From Ravibacter sp964559125 (GTDB lineage: Bacteria; Bacteroidota; Bacteroidia; Cytophagales; Spirosomataceae), in the NCBI GenBank assembly GCA_964559125.1, contig CAZLGW010000059.1, forward strand, positions 1 to 24,538: DNA of 24,538 nt. The letters are read 5' to 3'. The translations under genes were made by a program, and so were the position numbers. Shown in pieces: positions 1-6,473 of this stretch. Position 1 is the stretch's first letter. The number at the start of each line of letters is the position of its first letter. The notes beneath the pieces are model-generated. The model ran no database searches and had not been told where the DNA came from. It saw only the letters and a list, made by a program, of their open reading frames with translations.

Positions 1-2
1 TA

Positions 3-146
3 AAATATGCCCCGGAGCTTATCCCCCGGGTCACGCTTTTAACGGATTGCATGTCCGACGTTTCGGGTATGGGACACCTGGCTGACCCGATCTATGCGGA
101 AGCAGCTTCAAAAGGAATCCGGTCCGGCTTATCAACAGAAGTGTAA
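3..146 (+). CDS. 3' end of an unidentified gene (possibly isochorismatase-like hydrolase)
   Basis: A reading frame open from the left edge ends at the TAA at 144-146, only 12 nt before the next start codon, which suggests a shared operon with the M3 peptidase. The 47 visible residues contain the stretch LLTDCMSDVSG followed by an amphipathic helix-like tail. This recalls the C-terminus of isochorismatase-like cysteine hydrolases, but the piece is too short to be sure and the catalytic residues of that family would lie outside the window. The frame is likely real because it runs to the edge with balanced composition and fits the neighbouring gene. The product name is a weak inference. Confidence 0.45.
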   Translation, partial: KYAPELIPRVTLLTDCMSDVSGMGHLADPIYAEAASKGIRSGLSTEV

Positions 147-158
147 AATTTTACCAAT

Positions 159-1883
159 ATGAATACCCAAGCTATCGAAATCCCCTCAAGACCGGCCAGG
201 AACTTTATCGGAGAAGATTTTCAGTTCTCCTCCTGGGAAGATCTGAAGCCATTGTTCGAGGACCTTCAAAACAGGCTTATCGGAAATGCCGGAGACCTGA
301 AGAAGTGGTTTACCGACCGTAGCGAACTGGAATCCTACCTGTCCGAGAATTTTGCCTGGCGATATATCCGCCAGACCTGCGACACTGCCAATGAAGGGCT
401 GATAAAAGAACTTCAGTTTTTCATATCAGAAATCCAGCCTCACCTGGCGGCTGCCGGAAACGAGCTGGATAAAAAAGCGGCTTCCGACCCCTTCCTGAAT
501 GAGCTGAACGAACAGGGATTTGAGATCATGCTCCGCGGGATGCGTAAGGCGATCGAAATTTTCCGCGATGAAAATATACCTCTCCAGACCGAAGCCCAAT
601 CTGAGGAAAGAAAGTACGGCGCCATAGCAGGAGCGATGACCGTAACCCTCGACGGTGAGGAAATGACGCTTCAGAAAGCCGCTGACCGGCTCCAGTCTAC
701 AGACCGGCCGACCAGGGAAACGGCATGGAAGGCCATTGCCGAACGACGGTACCAGGATCATGAAACGCTCGATGAACTGCTGGATAAGCTGGTAACCCTT
801 AGAGATAGAATAGGAAAAAACGCAGGTTTTGACAACTACCGGGATTATATGTTTGCCGCTATGGGGCGGTTTGACTATACCCCGCAGGATTGTTTCGACT
901 TTCATACGGCGGTGTCCCGCTCTGTAGTACCGCTTCTTAACACCATGGCAGAAGACCGCCGGGGCAAACTGCAGCTCGCATCGCTTCGTCCGTGGGATCA
1001 TAAGGTGGACGTAGACGGGAAAGCCCCGCTGAAGCCTTTTAACGGAGGCGAAGATCTCCTGAACAAAACCATCCGCTGCTTTACCCGCCTGGATCCCTAT
1101 CTCGGCGACTGCCTGCGTATCATGAAGGCAATGAACCACCTCGACCTGGAATCGAGAAAGGGAAAAGCGCCCGGAGGTTATAACTACCCGCTCTCCGAGA
1201 TCGGGGTACCGTTCATTTTTATGAATGCGACGTCAAACCTCCGCGATATGATCACGCTGCTGCACGAAGGCGGACATGCGGTACATTCTTTTGTGACGCG
1301 CGACCTCCTTCTCAACAGCTTCAAGCATACCCCCTCGGAAGTAGCGGAGCTGGCCTCCATGTCCATGGAGCTACTGACAATGGATTACTGGGATGAGTTT
1401 TTCGATAATGAAGAAGACCTCGTGCGGGCTAAACGGCAGCACCTTGAATCGATCATCGAAACCCTTCCCTGGGTGGCTACGATCGATAAATTCCAGCACT
1501 GGCTATACGAGAAACCGACCCATTCCCATGAAGAAAGAGCCCTGGCCTGGAACCGTATTTTCGGGGAATTTTCCGAAAGTATAACCGACTGGTCGGGACT
1601 GGAGAGGTTCAGGAGCTATATGTGGCAGCGACAACTGCATATCTATGAAGTCCCTTTCTATTACATCGAATACGGAATTGCCCAGCTGGGGGCGATCGCC
1701 GTGTGGAAAAACTACAGGGAAAACAGCTCGAAAGGTCTCGAAGGATACCTCAGCGCGCTCCGACTGGGATATACGGCAACGATCGGGGATATTTACAAAG
1801 CCGCCGGTATCCCGTTTGACTTTTCCGAGAGCCATATTGCCGACCTGATCGGATTTGTAAAATCGGAATTAGAAAGCTTATAA
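159..1883 (+). CDS. M3 family oligoendopeptidase (PepF-like)
   Basis: Zinc metallopeptidase of family M3 (thimet oligopeptidase / PepF group), expected to cut short peptides in the cytoplasm; no signal peptide or membrane segment is visible. The 574 residues match the usual length for bacterial PepF-like enzymes. The zinc motif HEGGH is at residues 369-373, with Glu370 as general base. The third zinc ligand is probably Glu397 in the segment VAELASMSME, placed 28 residues after the first His as in the family. The C-terminal region with HIYEVPFYYIEYGIAQLGA is also typical of M3 proteins. The ATG at 159 follows the previous stop by 12 nt; no Shine-Dalgarno sequence is evident, as is common in Bacteroidota. 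The exact peptide substrate cannot be told from sequence. Confidence 0.93.
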   Translation: MNTQAIEIPSRPARNFIGEDFQFSSWEDLKPLFEDLQNRLIGNAGDLKKWFTDRSELESYLSENFAWRYIRQTCDTANEGLIKELQFFISEIQPHLAAAGNELDKKAASDPFLNELNEQGFEIMLRGMRKAIEIFRDENIPLQTEAQSEERKYGAIAGAMTVTLDGEEMTLQKAADRLQSTDRPTRETAWKAIAERRYQDHETLDELLDKLVTLRDRIGKNAGFDNYRDYMFAAMGRFDYTPQDCFDFHTAVSRSVVPLLNTMAEDRRGKLQLASLRPWDHKVDVDGKAPLKPFNGGEDLLNKTIRCFTRLDPYLGDCLRIMKAMNHLDLESRKGKAPGGYNYPLSEIGVPFIFMNATSNLRDMITLLHEGGHAVHSFVTRDLLLNSFKHTPSEVAELASMSMELLTMDYWDEFFDNEEDLVRAKRQHLESIIETLPWVATIDKFQHWLYEKPTHSHEERALAWNRIFGEFSESITDWSGLERFRSYMWQRQLHIYEVPFYYIEYGIAQLGAIAVWKNYRENSSKGLEGYLSALRLGYTATIGDIYKAAGIPFDFSESHIADLIGFVKSELESL

Positions 1884-1908
1884 ATTTATTGCAAAAGAGC
1901 CGGTAACT

Positions 1909-1940
1909 TTTGGTCGTCAATTTTTTGCATCCTATTTTTG
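1909..1940 (+). promoter_or_regulatory. Bacteroidota-type housekeeping promoter
   Basis: TTTG at 1909-1912, a 20-nt spacer and TATTTTTG at 1933-1940 match the Bacteroidota consensus TTTG - N19-21 - TAnnTTTG. Transcription should begin some 5 to 10 nt later, giving a leader of about 30 nt before the ATG at 1982. The -33 element also lies in the right arm of a 6-bp inverted repeat (CAAAAG 1892-1897, CTTTTG 1907-1912, 9-nt loop), which could be a small hairpin or an operator. Confidence 0.7.
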
Positions 1941-1981
1941 TGCTTTCCGTTAAACGGCTGGAATTTCAGCACCTAAGTATT

Positions 1982-2227
1982 ATGAACATAAAGATTGTTG
2001 CAGCTATTCTAACAGGTACCGCGCTATTGTCATCGTGCGAATATCAGAAATATAATAAGGCCATCCAGAAAGATGTAAGAGCAGGGAGCGAGTGGGTATA
2101 TGGGGTTCACCCTGATTCGGCCGCGCGGCAGCTTTCATTCAAATATGAAGAGAAGCCCGAGCTTGAGCTTAAAGCCAATGAGCTGCGTACAAAGCTCTAT
2201 GGCGATCCCAAAGTTTATATGAAATAA
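1982..2227 (+). CDS. Small putative lipoprotein of unknown function
   Basis: An 81-residue protein with a short lipoprotein signal: a Lys near the N-terminus, a hydrophobic core and the lipobox LLSSC, so Cys19 or a neighbour would be acylated and the mature chain tethered in the envelope. The mature part is charged and contains no family motif that I recognise. The frame is open upstream to an ATG at 1910, but that start would sit inside the promoter and would place extra residues in front of a clean signal peptide, so I chose 1982. The gene has its own promoter at 1909-1940 and a strong terminator just after its stop, so it is probably a single-gene transcript. It lies convergent to the gldA gene. 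Function unknown. Confidence 0.8.
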   Translation: MNIKIVAAILTGTALLSSCEYQKYNKAIQKDVRAGSEWVYGVHPDSAARQLSFKYEEKPELELKANELRTKLYGDPKVYMK

Positions 2228-2250
2228 GGAGATTAACCTGTTCCAGGTAT

Positions 2251-2287
2251 GAAGGGGAGCTGACCGACAGGGTCTGTTCCCTTTTTT
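2251..2287 (+). terminator. Rho-independent terminator
   Basis: A hairpin pairs 2255-2260 with 2276-2281 and 2262-2265 with 2271-2274. It has one T-T mismatch between the two helices, a GACAG loop, and a run of six T at 2282-2287 directly after. It starts 23 nt after the lipoprotein stop codon. The T-run serves the plus strand only; the minus-strand gldA stop begins 2 nt further on. Confidence 0.78.
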
Positions 2288-2288
2288 A

Positions 2289-2996
2289 TTAAAGCGTCAG
2301 CCTTCTGAAAACGCTTTCCAGCGACTCATTTTCCGGTCTTAAATTCTGAAGGAGATCATCGGCAACGATCTTTCCCCGGTTGATGATGATCACCCGGTCG
2401 CACAATGCCTCCACTTCCTGCATGATGTGCGTGGAAAACAACACGGTCTTATCTTTCCCGAGCGTCCGGATCAGCTCCCTGATCTCTACCAGCTGGTTGG
2501 GGTCGAGGCCCGTTGTCGGCTCATCCAGTATCAGTACAGGCGGTTGGTGAATAAATGCCTGAGCCAGGCCAACCCGCTGACGATATCCCTTTGAAAGTTG
2601 CCCGATCTTCTTGTGCTGCTCTCTTTCCAGTCCGCAGAGGGGAAGCATTTCTGCTATTCTTTCCTTCAGCAGGCTGCCTTTCAAATGGCAGAGGCGGCCT
2701 ATGAATTGCAGGAACTCGATCACGTACATATCCGGGTAAAGCGGGTTATGCTCGGGAAGATAGCCGATGGAAGACCTCGCCTGCATAGTTTGCGAGGAAA
2801 CATCGAAACCGTTTACCGCTACTGTACCGGAGGTAGCTTTTACATAGCCGGTAAGTATTTTCATCGTAGTCGACTTTCCAGCACCGTTGGGTCCGAGAAA
2901 CCCTACTATTTCCCCGGTTTTTACTTCGAAATTGATGGAATCTACCGCTTTCTGGCTCCCGTATGCTTTGGTAAGACTATTTACAGATATCGACAT
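2289..2996 (-). CDS. gldA: ABC transporter ATP-binding protein, GldA-type
   Basis: A 235-residue ATPase subunit of an ABC transporter. Walker A GPNGAGKST is at residues 35-43, the signature is LSKGYRQ at 134-140, Walker B ends in D158-E159, and a switch His follows in STHIMQEVEA. The stretches GYLPEHNPLY and GLDPNQL agree closely with my memory of GldA of gliding Bacteroidota, where GldA works with the membrane proteins GldF and GldG. Neither partner is in this window, so gliding cannot be inferred. I chose the ATG at 2996: it overlaps the upstream gene's TAA by one base (TAATG), and an earlier in-frame start would add six unconserved residues. The overlap suggests translational coupling. A general ABC-2 exporter ATPase is the alternative reading. 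Confidence 0.88.
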   Translation of the reverse strand: MSISVNSLTKAYGSQKAVDSINFEVKTGEIVGFLGPNGAGKSTTMKILTGYVKATSGTVAVNGFDVSSQTMQARSSIGYLPEHNPLYPDMYVIEFLQFIGRLCHLKGSLLKERIAEMLPLCGLEREQHKKIGQLSKGYRQRVGLAQAFIHQPPVLILDEPTTGLDPNQLVEIRELIRTLGKDKTVLFSTHIMQEVEALCDRVIIINRGKIVADDLLQNLRPENESLESVFRRLTL

Positions 2997-4105
2997 TATA
3001 CCTTCAAAAACCATTTGTTACGGTAAAGTACGTACAAAAAGTACCACTTTACTGCTAAAACGGCTGCAGCCATACAAAATTTAGCGGCGCCCTCGTGTAA
3101 AAACGACAAAATACCGCCAAATAACGCGTTGGCGGTAAACCCGAAGTCTATGAAATCGCCGATAAGGTAGATTACGATACTGTTCATACCGATCACTACG
3201 AAGAAGAAGGTCCACTTTCTCCACTCAAGGACATCCACTATAAAGTAAAACAACGACAGCAACAGCAAGCTCCAGCCACCTGCCATCAGTACAAACGAGC
3301 TGGTCCACAGATTTTTATTGATCGGGAAAAAAGCCCCCCATGCCACAGCCAGGATAAGACAAGCGACCCCGCCGACCGTCAGGTAGATAGTTTTCTGCTT
3401 TTTGTCCTTTTCTTTACTTCTCAGCACATTGCCGGCAAAAATGCCCAGAAGCGCAGTGGCAATGGCCGGTATGGTAGACACGAGCCCTTCCGGATCATGG
3501 ATCTTCTGGTAAAGACGGCCCGGCATCACGATGCTGTCCCAATAGCTGGCCGGGTTACACTCCATAGTAAACAGTCCCGCTCCGCATCCCGGCACCGGGT
3601 AAAAAGCCATGAAAAGCCAGTAGCCGACCAGGAGGCCCGCAAACCACGCCCATTGTGCCCTCGTCCCGGAATAGATATAGATAATCTGGGCAAACATACC
3701 CGCAAGTCCTATCCTTCCCAGAACACTGCCATACCTCATTTTCTCCCATTCGGTAGCGAAAATACCGTTATTGTATATGATACCAAGGAAAAACAGGATC
3801 AACCCCCTCGATACCGCCTTCCGGAGCAGATCCCTGCGATCTGCGCCTTTCTCCAGGCGGCTTCCCATCGAGAAGGGCGTCGATACCCCGGCCAGGAAGA
3901 GAAATAGCGGGAAAATGAGGTCATAGGCTACAAATCCATGCCAGTCCACATGGGAAAACTGGATGCCGAGCGCAACCGCCCACGACCAGCCGGTCACCTT
4001 AGCCAGCACATGGACCAGGTCTTCACCGCCGGAAATCCAAAACATGTCAAAACCCCGCAGGGTGTCCAGAGAGAGTAATCTACCCGAAGGTTTAGGGGTC
4101 TCCAT
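2996..4105 (-). CDS. NagX-like / HGSNAT-like membrane acyltransferase-family protein (DUF5009 type)
   Basis: A multi-pass membrane protein of 369 residues with about ten hydrophobic segments. The N-terminus LLSLDTLRGFDMFWI, an early conserved His region (FSHVDWHGF) and a later ILFFLGIIYNNG segment are typical of the DUF5009 / heparan-alpha-glucosaminide N-acetyltransferase-like family, called NagX when next to N-acetylglucosamine genes. The bacterial role is not firmly established; acyl transfer to a sugar across the membrane, or transport, are the usual proposals. No amino-sugar genes are nearby. The ATG at 4105 is preferred to a TTG one codon earlier. Its stop codon overlaps the start of gldA, so the two are almost certainly one transcription unit. 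A structured region lies upstream at 4154-4319. Confidence 0.82.
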   Translation of the reverse strand: METPKPSGRLLSLDTLRGFDMFWISGGEDLVHVLAKVTGWSWAVALGIQFSHVDWHGFVAYDLIFPLFLFLAGVSTPFSMGSRLEKGADRRDLLRKAVSRGLILFFLGIIYNNGIFATEWEKMRYGSVLGRIGLAGMFAQIIYIYSGTRAQWAWFAGLLVGYWLFMAFYPVPGCGAGLFTMECNPASYWDSIVMPGRLYQKIHDPEGLVSTIPAIATALLGIFAGNVLRSKEKDKKQKTIYLTVGGVACLILAVAWGAFFPINKNLWTSSFVLMAGGWSLLLLSLFYFIVDVLEWRKWTFFFVVIGMNSIVIYLIGDFIDFGFTANALFGGILSFLHEGAAKFCMAAAVLAVKWYFLYVLYRNKWFLKV

Positions 4106-4153
4106 CAATTGAAAATTTGAGAATCAGTAAATAGTGTACTACAGAAATTTAAT

Positions 4154-4257
4154 ATCAGGCTATCCGGAGGTCCTTGCCTTGAAAGGCGGGGAATTCATCG
4201 CAGGAGCTACACAGTTGCTCCTTAAACCCTGAAATGCTTCCGGATTAAATGCCTGAT
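4154..4257. other. Strongly structured intergenic element (three-way-junction-like fold)
   Basis: A two-part closing stem pairs 4154-4160 with 4251-4257 (7 bp) and 4162-4170 with 4237-4245 (9 bp, one G-T pair). Inside it are a hairpin at 4171-4192 (9 bp, TGAA loop) and a hairpin at 4202-4222 (6 bp, 9-nt loop). All helices are unbroken only if the plus strand is the RNA: the three G-T pairs (4169/4238, 4174/4189, 4175/4188) become A-C mismatches on the minus strand. It may be a small RNA, a leader or riboswitch-like element of the Nudix gene, or a palindromic repeat element. I could not match it to a known riboswitch, SRP RNA or tRNA. Confidence 0.4.
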
Positions 4258-4265
4258 GGCAAATT

Positions 4266-4282
4266 CTCCGAAATTTTCGGAG
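4266..4282. repeat. Perfect short palindrome in a divergent promoter region
   Basis: CTCCGAAA at 4266-4273 and TTTCGGAG at 4275-4282 are exact reverse complements around a single T. There is no T-run, so it is not a terminator. Lying between divergent genes and next to two candidate -7 elements, it could be a regulator binding site. Confidence 0.5.
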
Positions 4283-4319
4283 CAAAAGTAATAAAGTGGA
4301 GACGAAAGCGTACTTTTGC
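4282..4319. promoter_or_regulatory. Back-to-back candidate -7 elements forming an inverted repeat
   Basis: GCAAAAGTA at 4282-4290 and TACTTTTGC at 4311-4319 are exact reverse complements separated by 20 nt. Read outward, each arm contains TACTTTTG, a full match to the Bacteroidota -7 element TAnnTTTG. The right arm points at the Nudix gene and the left arm at the nagX-like/gldA pair. No TTTG -33 element stands at the right distance on either strand, which lowers confidence; the repeat could instead be an operator. Confidence 0.4.
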
Positions 4320-4338
4320 AGCACAAAATCCAAACGGT

Positions 4339-4758
4339 GTGCCTGAAGTAGCAGAAAAAGTGATTGTACCGGTCCCCTGTGCCATTATTGAAAAAGATGG
4401 CAGGATATTGGTCGCTCAGAGAAATGCATTAGGCTCCCTTCCGTTAAAATGGGAATTCCCCGGCGGGAAGCTTGAGCACGGAGAAACTGAGCAGGAAGGA
4501 TTGGCACGCGAAATAATGGAAGAATTGTGCGTACAAATCGTGATCAGCACTAAACTCCGGACTACCTCCCGCGATGACGGCTGGCGAGAGATCGTCCTGA
4601 TACCCTTTGTCTGCTCCCTCCCTGCCGGCCAGGACATATTCCTCACCGAACACGAGCAGATGGCCTGGCTTTCGAGGGAAGAATTTTACACCGTAGATTG
4701 GGCTGAAGCCGACAGACGGGTGGTCAAGACCTACGAAAACTACCTCGACGGCAGGTAA
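4339..4758 (+). CDS. Nudix hydrolase, MutT/pyrophosphohydrolase-like
   Basis: Hydrolyses a nucleoside diphosphate linked to another group; the closest family is (deoxy)nucleoside triphosphate pyrophosphohydrolase of the MutT type, cytoplasmic. The Nudix box runs from GKLEHGE through REIMEELCV. It keeps the catalytic REx2EE core, but the usual Gly near the box end is Cys. The flanks LPLKWEFPGG and WAEADRRVV are typical of this group. The start is uncertain. The frame is open to an ATG at 4249, but that extra segment covers the palindrome and a -7-like element at 4311-4318 and looks unlike a Nudix N-terminus. A GTG at 4339 (139 aa, used here) or at 4360 (132 aa, starting just before the conserved CAII segment) fits better. 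It is convergent with the permease gene, 12 nt stop to stop. Confidence 0.85.
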   Translation: MPEVAEKVIVPVPCAIIEKDGRILVAQRNALGSLPLKWEFPGGKLEHGETEQEGLAREIMEELCVQIVISTKLRTTSRDDGWREIVLIPFVCSLPAGQDIFLTEHEQMAWLSREEFYTVDWAEADRRVVKTYENYLDGR

Positions 4759-4770
4759 TTATACCGGAAG

Positions 4771-6432
4771 CTACTGAGCCAGCCTGCTCTTCCTGTATCC
4801 ATAGGCGAAATAAATCGCCAGCCCTACCACAAGCCATATCAGGAAAATAATCCAGTTGGATGCACCCAGCTCGGTCATCAGGTAAAGGTTGGTCAGTATG
4901 CCCAGTACAGGGAGCAGGGAAAACTTAAACCGGTATCCTAATACGCTCAGGATCAGCCAGGCCAGCCAGAATGCCAACATCAGGGGACGCTCTTCGAGAA
5001 TACCGGCAAAAGATCCGCTGAAAAGGGTGTAGGCCAGCGCGATGAGAAAGCATACCCCAATTATATACTGCCCGTTGACACGCGGCACCTTAAACTTCGA
5101 CTTCTCCGAAATACCCGAATAATCCATATAGAGAACTCCGCAGCAAACCAGTATAAAGGCAAAGAAAGTTCCTACGCTCGTAAGGTCCACAAAAAAGCCC
5201 ATATCGAAAAAAAGTGCCGGAATACCTACTACCAGTCCTGTAACGATCGTTGCAAAGCCCGGTGTCTTATACCTGGGATGTATATTCGAAAACTTCTTCC
5301 AGAGAAGCCCGTCACGGCTCATAGCCATCCAGATACGGGGCTGGCCGAGCTGGTAGACCAGGAGCGCGCTGGTGATGGCCACTACCGCGCTGACCGAAAT
5401 AACGCCCGCCATAAAATCAAACCCGACCTGGTGGAAAACAAAAGCCAAAGGGTCGTCCACGAGCAATTCCTTGTAGCTTACCATCCCCGTCAGCACCAGC
5501 GCAATAAGAATATACAGGACTGTACAGATCAGCAGGGTATAGATCATTGCCCGGGGCATATCCCGCTGCGGATCCCGGCATTCCTCGGCCGTCGTAGAGA
5601 TAGAGTCAAAACCAATATAGGCGAAAAATACGGCAGCTACGCCTTTCAATACCCCGTTTATACCGTTGGGTGCGAACGGCGACCAGTTTTCGGGCTTTAC
5701 GAAAAAAGAGCCGGCTATGATCACCAGCAGCACGACTCCTACCTTCAGCACCACCATAATATTGCTGGCATTCCTCGACTCCCTGATCCCGACGTAGCAC
5801 AGCCACGTGACAAGCAGCGTGATCAGCCCCGCCGGAAGATCAAAGATCATTTTGATCCCGCCGAAATCCGGGGCCGCCTGGTATGCAGCAGTTGCCGCTT
5901 TTTCCGATATGGAAAGCGAGTCTGCTCCCGACGCCTGCAGCTTCTCCCAGGCATCGTAGGCCGCGCCGGGATTCATGCTCAGCCAGCCCGGGAAATCGAC
6001 GCCGAATCCCTTCAGCATGCTCACGAAGTATTCCGACCACGAAATCGCCACTACCATATTGGAAACGGCATATTCGAGAATTAGCGCCCAGCCGATAATC
6101 CATGCAGCCAACTCCCCGAACGCCACATAAGCATAGGTATAGGCACTGCCGGAAACCGGGACTGTACTCGCAAACTGCGCATAGCACAGGGCTGTGAAGA
6201 CACAGGCTATTGCTGTAAATACAAACAAAAGCGCTACTGCCGGCCCGCCTTCAAAGCTCGCCCGCCCTATCGTGCTGAAAATTCCTGCACCGATAATAGC
6301 GGCTACCCCCAGGGATACGAGGTCGCGCACGCCGAGTATACGCAGTAAACTTCCCGAATCACCGTTTTTGGCGGTATCGCTAAGTATTTTTTCGACGGAT
6401 TTCTTCCTGAAAAGATTGGAAACTCTGATCAT
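4771..6432 (-). CDS. APC-family amino acid permease
   Basis: A 553-residue inner-membrane transporter of the amino acid-polyamine-organocation superfamily, of the cationic-amino-acid-transporter/YfnA kind. The conserved GAGIF motif of the first broken helix is at residues 48-52, after a cytoplasmic N-terminus of about 35 residues. A second marker, FFAYIGFDSISTTAEE, corresponds to the family's helix-6 region with the Glu-rich loop that follows. About 12 to 14 hydrophobic segments are visible. A longer soluble insertion (around residues 150-190) lies between early helices. The substrate cannot be fixed from sequence. It lies 41 nt downstream of uvrB on the same strand, so read-through is possible, but there is no functional link. 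Confidence 0.9.
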   Translation of the reverse strand: MIRVSNLFRKKSVEKILSDTAKNGDSGSLLRILGVRDLVSLGVAAIIGAGIFSTIGRASFEGGPAVALLFVFTAIACVFTALCYAQFASTVPVSGSAYTYAYVAFGELAAWIIGWALILEYAVSNMVVAISWSEYFVSMLKGFGVDFPGWLSMNPGAAYDAWEKLQASGADSLSISEKAATAAYQAAPDFGGIKMIFDLPAGLITLLVTWLCYVGIRESRNASNIMVVLKVGVVLLVIIAGSFFVKPENWSPFAPNGINGVLKGVAAVFFAYIGFDSISTTAEECRDPQRDMPRAMIYTLLICTVLYILIALVLTGMVSYKELLVDDPLAFVFHQVGFDFMAGVISVSAVVAITSALLVYQLGQPRIWMAMSRDGLLWKKFSNIHPRYKTPGFATIVTGLVVGIPALFFDMGFFVDLTSVGTFFAFILVCCGVLYMDYSGISEKSKFKVPRVNGQYIIGVCFLIALAYTLFSGSFAGILEERPLMLAFWLAWLILSVLGYRFKFSLLPVLGILTNLYLMTELGASNWIIFLIWLVVGLAIYFAYGYRKSRLAQ

Positions 6433-6473
6433 AGATAGTAGCTGAAGGTGAATTTATTTGATGTAAAGCGGTA

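Noticed and set aside
426..1139. Long minus-strand reading frame (237 aa) inside the M3 peptidase gene
   Set aside because: It is antisense to a strongly conserved gene, has a Cys/Arg/His-rich composition with no family motif, and is a shadow frame.
1910..1981. Upstream extension of the small lipoprotein from the ATG at 1910
   Set aside because: It covers the -33/-7 promoter and puts 24 residues ahead of a complete lipoprotein signal peptide.
4154..4257. Possibility that the structured element is SRP RNA, tRNA or a known riboswitch
   Set aside because: It lacks the GGAAGGAAGCAGCC-type SRP core and a T-arm or anticodon arm, and I could see none of the TPP, cobalamin, FMN or SAM landmark motifs.
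5278..6084. 268-aa plus-strand frame opposite the permease
   Set aside because: Arg/His/Gln-rich composition typical of an antisense shadow; the permease on the other strand is unmistakable.
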